Positions 1-7,256 of a stretch of DNA of 9,296 nucleotides are shown one piece after another. Positions within the stretch are counted from its first letter, which is position 1. Every line of letters begins with the position of its first letter. Below the pieces are notes generated by a model, which saw only the letters and a program-made list of their open reading frames with translations, was not told the origin of the DNA and did not search any database. Made by a program: the position numbers and the translations under genes. The DNA is taken from positions 1 to 9,296 of the forward strand of contig JBLRWQ010000091.1 of assembly GCA_047921175.1 (NCBI GenBank), in the 5' to 3' direction. The DNA comes from T1Sed10-7 sp047921175 (GTDB lineage Bacteria > Actinomycetota > Nitriliruptoria > Nitriliruptorales > Nitriliruptoraceae).

Positions 1-815
1 ACCGGCGCGGGCTGAAGCTGCTGCCGGAGATCCACGCGACCTACGCGGAGCGGACCCACGAGGCCATCGCCGCCAGGGGGTTCGTCACCTACGACTTCTT
101 CCTGCCCGGGCTGCTGATCCACGCCTTCGACCGTACGGACACGACGACGCTGAAGCGCTGGATCGCCGACCTGCTCGACAAGCAGATCCGCACCGTCAAC
201 ATGCTGGGCTGCCACGACGGCATCCCGCTGCTCGACCTGCGCGGCCTGCTCGACGAGGGGGAGATCGAGCACCTCATCGAGGTGGTCAAGGGCCGCGGCG
301 GGCACGTCAAGGACCTGCACGGGCAGAAGAAGGTCTACTACCAGGTCAACGCCACCTACCACTCGGCGCTGGGCGAGGACGAGGCGCGGCTGCTGCTCGC
401 CCGCGCCATCCAGCTGTTCATGCCCGGCAAGCCCCAGGTCTGGTACCTCGACCTGTTCGCCGGGACCAACGACCACGAGGCGATGGAGCGCGCCGGCTCG
501 GGCGGCCACAAGGAGATCAACCGCACCAACCTGTCCCTGGCCGAGGTGGAGGAGCGCCTCACGTGGCCGGTCGTCAAGCAGCAGCTCGAGCTGCTGCGCT
601 TCCGCAGCACCTGCCCGGCGTTCGGCTTCGACGCAGCATGTGAGGTCGGCGACACCCCGCCGTCGCAGCTGTCGCTGACCTGGCGCAAGGACGGCCACGA
701 GGCGCGGCTGGAGGCGGACCTCGCGGCGTGCACGTTCACGATCACCGCGACCGACGGTTCGGGCGAGGAGACCGCGAGGTTCTCCTCCGACGCGCTGACC
801 GACGGTCCTGCGTGA
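1..815 (+). CDS. Disaccharide phosphorylase of the sucrose phosphorylase family (GH13_18), C-terminal part
   Basis: The frame is open from base 3 to a TGA at 813-815 and gives 270 residues; the N-terminal part lies left of the window, so the start is not visible. The visible part follows sucrose phosphorylases nearly end to end. LPEIH (visible residues 7-11) should hold the general acid/base Glu9. CHDGI (70-74) has the His-Asp pair that stabilises the transition state. A later stretch resembles the YQINSTYYSALG and PGIPQVYY segments of the family, and PVVKQQLELLRFR precedes the short C-terminal beta domain. The nucleophile Asp would be in the missing part. Family enzymes cleave an alpha-glucoside with phosphate to give alpha-glucose 1-phosphate in the cytoplasm. 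Substrates known in this subfamily include sucrose, sucrose 6-phosphate, glucosylglycerate and glucosylglycerol. The GGHKEINRTNL segment (about residue 160) replaces the GRNINRHYY of classical sucrose phosphorylases, so the substrate is left open. Confidence 0.88.
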   Translation, partial: RRGLKLLPEIHATYAERTHEAIAARGFVTYDFFLPGLLIHAFDRTDTTTLKRWIADLLDKQIRTVNMLGCHDGIPLLDLRGLLDEGEIEHLIEVVKGRGGHVKDLHGQKKVYYQVNATYHSALGEDEARLLLARAIQLFMPGKPQVWYLDLFAGTNDHEAMERAGSGGHKEINRTNLSLAEVEERLTWPVVKQQLELLRFRSTCPAFGFDAACEVGDTPPSQLSLTWRKDGHEARLEADLAACTFTITATDGSGEETARFSSDALTDGPA

Positions 816-823
816 CCCCTGGC

Positions 824-853
824 ACCGCCCGGCGGCCTCGGGTCCCGGGCGGT
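824..853. terminator. Inverted repeat between convergent genes, possible bidirectional terminator
   Basis: ACCGCCCGG (824-832) is matched perfectly by CCGGGCGGT (845-853), giving a 9-bp, very G/C-rich stem with a 12-nt loop. It lies 8 bp after the stop of the plus-strand phosphorylase and 23 bp beyond the stop of the minus-strand hydrolase, so one hairpin could end both transcripts. No T-tract follows on either strand, which is common for hairpin terminators in high-GC actinobacteria but lowers certainty. Confidence 0.55.
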
Positions 854-876
854 CGCCCGGCCGCGCGACGGGTGGC

Positions 877-1647
877 TCAGGCCGTGCGGTCGAAACCCGC
901 GACGACCTCGAGGAACCGATCGGGATCGACCAGGTGCGGGTAGTGCCCCGTGCCCGGCCACACCCGCAGCTCGGCACCAGCGATGCGGGCCTGCAGCCAG
1001 GCGGCGTACCCGTCACCCGGATCGATGCCGTGGAGCGCCAGGTACGGCACGTCGACCGATCCGAGGACCCCGTCCACCATCACGTTCAGCTCGTCCGTGG
1101 ACAGATCGAGCACCGGCGACCAGATCCCGAGCACGACCTCCTGGCGGGGGGCACGGATGGCGCTGATCCGCTCCCAGTCCGCATCGGTGACCGCGCCGCG
1201 CATCGCGTCGAACAGCCCCGCGATGACCAACGGGAACGCGTCCGGGTCCCGCAGTTGCTCCTCCACCGCACCGACCTGCGACTGGAACCCGACCAGGTCC
1301 AAGGACTGGTCCACGTTGATCACGCCCCGCGTCGGCAACGCGGCGGCGTACGCGGTCGCCACCATCGCCCCCATCGAGTGGCCGATCACCAGCGGGGTGC
1401 CCAGACCGTGACGGGCCACCAACGCGTGCACGTCGCCGGCCATCGACGCGAGGTCGAAGGGGGCCTCGACGGGTGAGGCGCCATGGCCACGCAGGTCCAC
1501 CGCGAGCACGGTGGCACGGTCCGCCAACCGTGCCAGCAGCGGCTCCCAGGTGCGTCGGTCCTCGGTGATGCCGTGGAGCAGGACGATCGGCGGTCCCGAC
1601 CCGATGAGGTCGTGGGCGAGCGCAACGGGCTCGGGGGTGTCTGACAC
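877..1647 (-). CDS. Alpha/beta hydrolase family protein
   Basis: This is a 256-residue single-domain, probably cytoplasmic hydrolase. The first strand and oxyanion-hole region is IVLLHGITEDRRTW (residues 21-34). The nucleophile elbow is GHSMG with Ser91. The acid is probably Asp209 or Asp212 in LHGIDPGD, and His235 in PGTGHYPHLVDP completes the triad. This order and length match the non-haem chloroperoxidase/esterase type of alpha/beta hydrolase. The sequence does not reveal the substrate, and C-C hydrolase, esterase or lactonase are all possible. The GTG start at 1647 is preferred because AGGAAGG (1655-1661) lies 7 nt upstream. The longer form starting at 1773 adds an Arg/Pro-rich segment without family similarity and lacks such a site. 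The gene lies downstream of the toxin-antitoxin pair, whose second frame overlaps it, but it may have its own promoter near 1680. Confidence 0.9.
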   Translation of the reverse strand: MSDTPEPVALAHDLIGSGPPIVLLHGITEDRRTWEPLLARLADRATVLAVDLRGHGASPVEAPFDLASMAGDVHALVARHGLGTPLVIGHSMGAMVATAYAAALPTRGVINVDQSLDLVGFQSQVGAVEEQLRDPDAFPLVIAGLFDAMRGAVTDADWERISAIRAPRQEVVLGIWSPVLDLSTDELNVMVDGVLGSVDVPYLALHGIDPGDGYAAWLQARIAGAELRVWPGTGHYPHLVDPDRFLEVVAGFDRTA

Positions 1648-2207
1648 GGAGATGCCTTCCTGGTCCGCGGGTGGCCCGATGCTAGGGCGGGCGACCGCTG
1701 CGCGAACCACCGGATCGCGCTCCGTCCGGTGGGAGCGGCCCGGTGGGTGAGCATCGGTACGGCTGGCGACCACCGACCTCGGTCGTCGGGCAGGAGTGCG
1801 GTCATGGCCGCGACGAACCGACGCAGCGACCCGAGCTTGCCGAGGTTGTCGATCACCAGGCGGTCGTCGACCTCCGCGTAGCCATGCACGAGCACGTTGC
1901 GGAAGCCGACCGCCCCGGCGAGCGACGTCGCAACCTCGGCAGGGAGGATGCCCGCACGCTCCAGCAACCGGAACGCCTCCGCGTTGGAAGCCGGGGTCCC
2001 GAGCCCGCGGGCCGCGACCACGTGCTGCGCGGCGTCGATACAGGCCTCGATGGCGGTCTGGAACGTGTACTTGAGATGGCCGAGCCGGACCTCGTCCGCG
2101 AGCAGTCGCGCAGCATCGACGCGGGCGTCCTCGGCGTAGCCGTCCAGGACCCCGAGCCGTGCGGTCACGCGGCCGAGCTGCGCCACCAAGCGCTCGACGT
2201 CAACCAT
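1386..2207 (-). CDS. hepT: HepT-like HEPN/DUF86 toxin, frame reading through into the next gene
   Basis: Residues 1-140 (down to about base 1788) form a complete all-helical HEPN domain of the DUF86/HepT family. Its R-x4-H-x-Y motif is visible as RNVLVHGY (Arg103, His108, Tyr110). In characterised HepT proteins Arg and His form the RNase active site, and the Tyr is the residue AMPylated by the partner nucleotidyltransferase, which silences the toxin. The ATG at 2207 overlaps the end of the nucleotidyltransferase gene by 8 bp, so translation is probably coupled. The family normally ends near residue 135-150, but here the frame stays open to 1386, giving 273 residues. The extra part is Arg/Ser/Pro-rich, looks like non-coding-frame translation, and overlaps the hydrolase gene by 262 bp. 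The core domain is secure. The real C-terminus is uncertain: extension, lost stop or a frameshift are all possible. Confidence 0.8.
   Translation of the reverse strand: MVDVERLVAQLGRVTARLGVLDGYAEDARVDAARLLADEVRLGHLKYTFQTAIEACIDAAQHVVAARGLGTPASNAEAFRLLERAGILPAEVATSLAGAVGFRNVLVHGYAEVDDRLVIDNLGKLGSLRRFVAAMTALLPDDRGRWSPAVPMLTHRAAPTGRSAIRWFAQRSPALASGHPRTRKASPCQTPPSPLRSPTTSSGRDRRSSCSTASPRTDAPGSRCWHGWRTVPPCSRWTCVAMAPHPSRPPSTSRRWPATCTRWWPVTVWAPRW
1655..1661 (-). promoter_or_regulatory. Ribosome binding site fixing the GTG start of the hydrolase
   Basis: On the minus strand AGGAAGG stands 7 nt before GTG 1647. It is the only good Shine-Dalgarno sequence near the candidate starts and excludes the 42-residue longer form. 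Confidence 0.65.
1679..1684 (-). promoter_or_regulatory. Possible -10 box of the hydrolase gene
   Basis: TAGCAT on the minus strand fits the actinobacterial TAnnnT -10 pattern and would start a transcript with a leader of about 25 nt before GTG 1647. A candidate -35 (TTCGCG, 16 bp upstream) is poor. It sits in an otherwise G/C-rich stretch. This is a weak call based on one hexamer. Confidence 0.3.
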
Positions 2208-2571
2208 GGGCCTGCACGAAGTCCCGTCGGAAGGCCGCACGGCGGGGTGCCTCATCGAGGTAACGCTTGCGGGTGTCCGCCTGCCACCGCACCCGGCTGA
2301 CCGGATCGTCGTCGAGCACGACCACACCGGTCAGTGCGATGCGTCCCGCGAGGGCCTCCGGAGCCCGCCGGAGATCGACGAGGTCCACGACGTCGGGCAG
2401 GTCCCCGGTCAGCGCCCACAGGTCGAGGTGGTCGTCCGCCCAGACCCCGAGGTCGACGTCCGATGCCGCACGCGCGGTCCCTTCGGCGTGGCTGCCGTAC
2501 ACCAACGCGAACCGGACGCCGTGGCGACGCAACACGTGCCGTAGTTCGTCGAGGTCGATCGGCAGCTCCAT
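2200..2571 (-). CDS. mntA: MntA-like nucleotidyltransferase antitoxin
   Basis: This is a 123-residue minimal nucleotidyltransferase. The signature GS-x10-D-x-D reads GSHAEGTARAASDVDLGV, with Gly26-Ser27 and the metal-binding Asp38 and Asp40. A third acidic residue follows in VVDLVDL (Asp63 or Asp66). Size and motif match MntA-type antitoxins, which transfer AMP from ATP to the Tyr of the RX4HXY motif of HepT and so neutralise it. All catalytic residues seem present. The gene is first in the module, directly upstream of the HEPN gene with an 8-bp overlap (2200-2207), the usual arrangement of this type VII toxin-antitoxin family. The ATG at 2571 has no convincing Shine-Dalgarno sequence; a TATGCT box 6 nt before it suggests a leaderless mRNA. 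Its 53-bp distance from the phosphofructokinase stop would also allow read-through transcription. Confidence 0.88.
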   Translation of the reverse strand: MELPIDLDELRHVLRRHGVRFALVYGSHAEGTARAASDVDLGVWADDHLDLWALTGDLPDVVDLVDLRRAPEALAGRIALTGVVVLDDDPVSRVRWQADTRKRYLDEAPRRAAFRRDFVQAHG

Positions 2572-2577
2572 CCGGGC

Positions 2578-2583
2578 AGCATA
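2578..2583 (-). promoter_or_regulatory. Possible -10 box for a leaderless toxin-antitoxin transcript
   Basis: TATGCT on the minus strand ends 6 nt before the ATG of the nucleotidyltransferase gene. With usual -10 spacing the transcript would start at or next to the A of ATG, as in the leaderless genes common in actinobacteria. No clear -35 is visible. The lack of a ribosome binding site at this ATG agrees with the idea. Confidence 0.35.
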
Positions 2584-2624
2584 CGCCGGGCCGATGCGGC
2601 TCGGCGCGAGGACGCTGGGGGTTC

Positions 2625-3743
2625 TCAGTCGCCGAGGCAGACCCCGACGCTCCGTGCGCTGGAGACCCAGGGGTGGTCCACCGGCACGACCTTGCGCTTG
2701 CCGACGACCTCCTGCAACGGCAACGCCTCCACGCCGTCGCCGCGAGCGGCGACCATGACCCCGTAGGTCCGGTCGCGCACGAGTTCGACGCAGGCCGTCC
2801 CGAGCCGGGTCGCGAGGAGCCGGTCCCCTGCGGATGGCGTGCCGCCGCGCTGGACGTGCCCGAGGATGGTCAACCTCGACTCCAGCCCCGTGCTCTCCTC
2901 GAGGTCGTGGGTCAGCCGGAGGGTGCTTCCGACATGGTCCTCCTCGAGGTCCGCGAGCTCGGCCTTCGCGGCTCTGCGGTCCTGCTTGGACTCGGCCCGG
3001 TCCACCCGCGCCCGGGCCTCCTCGAGCAGCCGTGCCGCCTCGAGGGACACGGCGCCCTCCGCCACCGCCACGATGCTGAAGTTCTTCCCCGCCTGGCTGC
3101 GCCGCAGCACCGCCTGAGCGACGGTGTCGATGTCGTAGGGGATCTCCGGGATCAAGATCACATCGGCACCGCCGGCGATCCCGGCCCCGAGCGCCAGCCA
3201 GCCGGTGTTGTGCCCCATGATCTCCAGCACGATGATCCGGTGGTGGCTGTGGGCGGTGCTGTGTAGACGGTCCACCGCCTCGGTGGCTATGCCGAGCGCC
3301 GTATCGAAGCCGAAGGTGACGTCGGTGCCGTAGACGTCGTTGTCGATCGTCTTCGGGAGGGTGATGACGTTGAGACCCTGCTCCATCAACCGAAGGGCGT
3401 TCTTCTGCGTCCCGCCCCCACCCAGGCAGATCAACACCTCGAGGTGGTTGGCCTCGTAGACCTCCGCCATCTTCTCGCGCATGTCGAGCGTGCGGCTGCC
3501 GACGGGCATCTTGTGAGGCTTGTCCCGGCTCGTGCCCAGCAGGGTGCCGCCGGCGGTCAAGATGCCGGACACCACGTCGCTGCTGAGCCGGATCGTGCGG
3601 TTCTCCATCAGCCCGCGGAACCCGTCCCGGAAACCGATCACCTGCATGTCGTGCGCAGCCGCCGACTTGCCGATCGCCCGGATCGCCGCGTTGAGCCCCG
3701 GACTGTCGCCGCCTGCCGTCAGGACCCCGATCGATCCGGTCAT
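2625..3743 (-). CDS. pfkA: 6-phosphofructokinase
   Basis: This 372-residue cytoplasmic enzyme phosphorylates fructose 6-phosphate at C1. Visible family motifs are LTAGGDSPGLNAA (8-20), GGGGT (108-112), LPKTIDND (129-136) with catalytic Asp134, MGHNTGW (176-182), IPEIPYDID (198-206) and LGHVQRGG (294-301). Gly111 occupies the position (E. coli Gly104) that is usually Gly in ATP-dependent and Asp in PPi-dependent enzymes, so ATP is more likely. Lys131 (E. coli Gly124) is the form typical of PPi-dependent and group III enzymes, so the donor is not certain. Residue 110, normally an Mg-binding Asp (E. coli Asp103), is Gly. A charged helical insert at about 233-270 may form a coiled coil. ATG 3743 is chosen because GAAGGTGA (3748-3755) lies just upstream; an ATG at 3770 is the alternative. 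The gene follows pgi by 37 bp, probably in one operon. Confidence 0.93.
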   Translation of the reverse strand: MTGSIGVLTAGGDSPGLNAAIRAIGKSAAAHDMQVIGFRDGFRGLMENRTIRLSSDVVSGILTAGGTLLGTSRDKPHKMPVGSRTLDMREKMAEVYEANHLEVLICLGGGGTQKNALRLMEQGLNVITLPKTIDNDVYGTDVTFGFDTALGIATEAVDRLHSTAHSHHRIIVLEIMGHNTGWLALGAGIAGGADVILIPEIPYDIDTVAQAVLRRSQAGKNFSIVAVAEGAVSLEAARLLEEARARVDRAESKQDRRAAKAELADLEEDHVGSTLRLTHDLEESTGLESRLTILGHVQRGGTPSAGDRLLATRLGTACVELVRDRTYGVMVAARGDGVEALPLQEVVGKRKVVPVDHPWVSSARSVGVCLGD

Positions 3744-3747
3744 CGCG

Positions 3748-3755
3748 TCACCTTC
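3748..3755 (-). promoter_or_regulatory. Ribosome binding site fixing the phosphofructokinase start
   Basis: GAAGGTGA on the minus strand lies 4 nt before ATG 3743, with its AAGG core 7 nt away. It favours the start giving MTGSIGV, which aligns with the normal family N-terminus, over ATG 3770, which would add nine residues. Confidence 0.6.
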
Positions 3756-3780
3756 GCTCCAACCAACCATCCAGCCGGCC

Positions 3781-5424
<1,644 letters not shown>

Positions 5425-5764
5425 CCGGTCCTCCGCGTTGGTGCGCTCTCACGTGGGTACTGGGTGCCGGTTCGCCGGCCGCCGAGGCGACGCCGCACGC
5501 CACCTCGCTGCTGCACGTCGGAGCGGCATCGTCACCGTAGTTGGTGGTAACCCGGCGAGCAGCCCGGCCATGCCCCACCGCGCGGCACGCCGGGTACGCC
5601 AGCGTGCAGAGAGAGGTCGTGCGTGATGGCGCATGATCTCGTCGCGGGGTCCGGGGGCGGTCGCCGCTGCGAGGACGGGGTCATGCGACAACCGATCGCC
5701 CCGAGGGGATGCAGCGACGTCGACCCGTCCGAACGGATACGAGGCGACCGGATGGCGGAGCCTG

Positions 5765-5780
5765 CACCGATGGATCGGTG
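5765..5780. repeat. Near-perfect palindrome, possible operator
   Basis: CACCGAT, a GG spacer, then ATCGGTG: two 7-bp arms that are exact reverse complements. The form fits a dimeric regulator site, but it lies about 340 bp upstream of the pgi ATG and no regulator gene is in the window. Short palindromes are frequent in G/C-rich DNA, so function is uncertain. Confidence 0.4.
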
Positions 5781-5921
5781 GAGCGCGGCGGGTCGGTCGA
5801 CGGTCAGCAGCGTGACTGCCACCCCAGCCTGTCCCCCGGCACGGGGCAGACCCCGAGGAAGCGGTGGTGCAACGACCGTCCGGTCGAGCTCGTCGGGTAC
5901 CCGGTCGTGACGCTCGGGGTG

Positions 5922-5969
5922 CGACCGGCCGCGCAGGAGGCATCCTCGATCGCGGGTGACTGCCGGTCG
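5922..5969 (-). terminator. Weak inverted repeat downstream of sco, possible terminator
   Basis: CGACCGGC (5922-5929) pairs with GCCGGTCG (5962-5969), giving an 8-bp stem with a 32-nt loop that begins 17 bp after the sco stop. The loop is long for an intrinsic terminator and no T-tract follows. I list it because it is the best hairpin where the six-gene transcript should end. Confidence 0.22.
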
Positions 5970-5985
5970 GCGCCCGAGGTTCCGT

Positions 5986-6621
5986 TCAGGTCAGCGCAGC
6001 CTCCAGCACCAACGCGATGTCCTCCACGGTGCTCCCGAAGGGCAGCTCGCGGACCACCGTGGCGCGGTCGTCGATCACGTAGATCAGCGCCGAGTGCGCC
6101 ACGTCGTACGACTCGGCGCCGGGTTCGTGCGGCTCGATCTCGTAGCGGAGACCGAGCTCGTCCCTGGCCCGATCGAGCACGCGCTCGTCCGGGGCCGTCA
6201 GAGCCAGGAAGTCGCCGTCGAAGAACAGGCTCAGGTAGTCCCGCAGGCGCGCCGGTTCGTCACGCGCGGGATCCACCGTCACGAACGCGACCTGTGTGCG
6301 TGCGGCCAGCTCGGTGCCGATCCGATCCTGGGCCCGGGAGATGTCGACCATGGTCATCGGACAGATGTCGGGACAGGACAGGTAGCCGAAGTAGAGCAGG
6401 GTGAGGTGGCCTTCCGGCGGAAGGAGGTCCACCTCGCGCGCTCCCTGCGGGTCCCCGTGGTCGAGGAAGGTCATGCCGTGCACCTGCGGTACGGGGTCCC
6501 GCACGACGCCGGGGAGAGCAGCGGTCCGGCCGAGGCTGGACACCGCGGCGACGATCGCGAGCATCGCGATCACGACGCCAGCGGCAACCATCAGGCCAGG
6601 CCCGCGACGGCCATCCGCCAT
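5986..6621 (-). CDS. SCO1/SenC family copper chaperone, membrane-anchored
   Basis: This 211-residue protein has one N-terminal membrane segment (about 10-30) and a thioredoxin-like domain facing outside. It carries the family's copper site: CPDIC with Cys83 and Cys87 (C-x3-C-P), and the distal His176 in DVAHSALIYVID. LLYFGYLSCPDICPMTM and VTVDPARDEPARLRDYL are diagnostic for SCO proteins. Members insert copper into, or reduce, the CuA centre of cytochrome c oxidase and are also linked to nitrous oxide reductase, which has a CuA site. ATG 6621 is chosen because GGAGGTG (6628-6634) is 6 nt upstream and the membrane anchor then starts at once; longer forms add an unrelated Ser/Arg-rich segment. 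It is the last gene of the run beginning with nosD, 19 bp after the small upstream gene, which points to copper-enzyme assembly. Which copper enzyme it serves cannot be told from this window. Confidence 0.92.
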   Translation of the reverse strand: MADGRRGPGLMVAAGVVIAMLAIVAAVSSLGRTAALPGVVRDPVPQVHGMTFLDHGDPQGAREVDLLPPEGHLTLLYFGYLSCPDICPMTMVDISRAQDRIGTELAARTQVAFVTVDPARDEPARLRDYLSLFFDGDFLALTAPDERVLDRARDELGLRYEIEPHEPGAESYDVAHSALIYVIDDRATVVRELPFGSTVEDIALVLEAALT

Positions 6622-6627
6622 CTCCCC

Positions 6628-6634
6628 CACCTCC
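6628..6634 (-). promoter_or_regulatory. Ribosome binding site fixing the sco start
   Basis: GGAGGTG on the minus strand, 6 nt before ATG 6621. It is among the strongest Shine-Dalgarno sequences in the window and rules out the 64-residue longer reading. Confidence 0.65.
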
Positions 6635-6640
6635 GGTTGG

Positions 6641-6868
6641 CTACTGGGCAACGTGGTCGATGTCCGCGGCGTCACGCGCGACCCGGGACAGAGCAAGGCC
6701 GTCCATCGCGCCGCCGAGCTGACCTCCGGATGGCCCGTACCGACCCTCGAACAGCACCGTGAGGATCCGCTCGCGCCGATGCAGCCCGATCGACGGGTCG
6801 CCCTGGAACGCACGCCACAGGCTGCCCGGATCCCCCGGGGTCGGCAGCAACGCTCGGCTGCGTCGCAT
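6641..6868 (-). CDS. Small protein of unknown function inside the copper operon
   Basis: I do not recognise this 75-residue protein. It starts at ATG 6868, 2 nt after the stop of the cupredoxin gene (cgcTGAgtATG), and ends with TAG 19 bp before the sco start, so it fills the gap exactly and could be translated by coupling. About four fifths of its codons end in G or C, as expected for a real gene here. It is soluble, basic at the N-terminus, and contains LWRAFQGDPSIGLHRRERILTVL; it has no Cys, no signal peptide and no membrane segment. His31 and His72 are its only histidines, so it has no obvious copper site. There is no clear Shine-Dalgarno sequence. Position alone suggests a link to copper-enzyme maturation. 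It could instead be a non-coding spacer that happens to be open. Confidence 0.5.
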   Translation of the reverse strand: MRRSRALLPTPGDPGSLWRAFQGDPSIGLHRRERILTVLFEGRYGPSGGQLGGAMDGLALSRVARDAADIDHVAQ

Positions 6869-6870
6869 AC

Positions 6871-7254
6871 TCAGCGCACCACGATCGCGAACTCGCCATC
6901 GGGGTGCAGGGTGCACGCACCCTGCAGGACCCCTGGCGAGGAGAAACCCTGTACCAGGGTCTGTCCCGCGGGCACCGTGTAGGGGCCGACCTCGTGGGCC
7001 TCGACGTCGTGGTTGCGGATCTCCAGGCTGTCCCCGACCTTCAGCTCAAGCGTCCGTGGCAGCAGCTCCACGGTCTCGCCTGCCGCCAGCTGTGCCGCGG
7101 TACCGAGCGGGACCTCGACGACCAGATGCTCAGCGCGTAGGCCCCCGATGCCCACCACCAGGAGCAGCGCCACCACGGGACCGAGCACGAAGGCCAACGG
7201 CAGGAGCACGCTGCGACCGAGGGATCGGCCGGATGTCGTGGTCTCGTCCACCAT
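6871..7254 (-). CDS. Membrane-anchored cupredoxin-domain protein
   Basis: This is a 127-residue protein with a short cytoplasmic N-terminus, one membrane segment (about 15-38) and an exported beta-rich domain (about 43-127). The domain reads as a small cupredoxin: a KVGDSLEIRNHD strand-turn, then His87 in EAHEVGPY, and Cys114 and His117 in CTLHPDGEF near the C-terminus. His, Cys and His are three type-1 copper ligands. The fourth, usually Met five residues after the second His, is Phe122. Possible roles are electron carrier or copper relay to the enzyme served by the operon. The gene starts 22 bp after the nosY stop. GAGAGGAG (7257-7264) is only 2 nt from ATG 7254 but 5 nt from the next codon, GTG 7251, so the true start may be one codon later. 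The longer frame from 7401 is rejected because it overlaps nosY. Confidence 0.8.
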   Translation of the reverse strand: MVDETTTSGRSLGRSVLLPLAFVLGPVVALLLVVGIGGLRAEHLVVEVPLGTAAQLAAGETVELLPRTLELKVGDSLEIRNHDVEAHEVGPYTVPAGQTLVQGFSSPGVLQGACTLHPDGEFAIVVR

Positions 7255-7256
7255 GG

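Larger units (their letters stand above)
5425..5985. other. 561-bp intergenic region between sco and pgi
   Basis: I see no gene I can support here. Short open frames on both strands translate to Arg/Pro/Ser-rich sequence without motifs or ribosome binding sites, and no tRNA-like arm or CRISPR-like repeat is present. Both flanking genes run leftward, so the region must hold the end of the copper operon and the pgi-pfk promoter. The segment around 5533-5552 is the least G/C-rich part and is the likeliest promoter area, but I cannot assign boxes. It also contains a 16-bp near-palindrome (5765-5780) and a long-loop inverted repeat (5922-5969). The length is unusual for this otherwise compact window. 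Confidence 0.6.

Noticed and set aside
356..961. A 201-codon minus-strand frame opposite the phosphorylase gene
   Set aside because: It is antisense to a well-aligned GH13 domain, crosses the terminator-like hairpin, and reads as Arg/Ser/Pro-rich sequence.
1648..1773. Longer N-terminus for the hydrolase starting at GTG 1773
   Set aside because: The extra 42 residues are Arg/Pro-rich and absent from the family, while AGGAAGG sits at ideal distance from GTG 1647.
5585..5607. Inverted repeat GCACGC/GCGTGC as a terminator or operator
   Set aside because: Only 6-bp arms with an 11-nt loop. Such repeats occur by chance very often in DNA of this composition, and its position has no clear meaning.
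5532..5822. A 96-codon minus-strand frame in the gap upstream of pgi
   Set aside because: It has no ribosome binding site, no motif and a mixed composition unlike the neighbouring genes. It would leave no room for the pgi promoter unless cotranscribed. I could not support it as a gene.
5709..6404. A 231-codon plus-strand frame from the intergenic gap into sco
   Set aside because: Its translation is Arg/Pro/Ser-rich with no domain, and half of it lies opposite the secure sco gene. No ribosome binding site supports its start.
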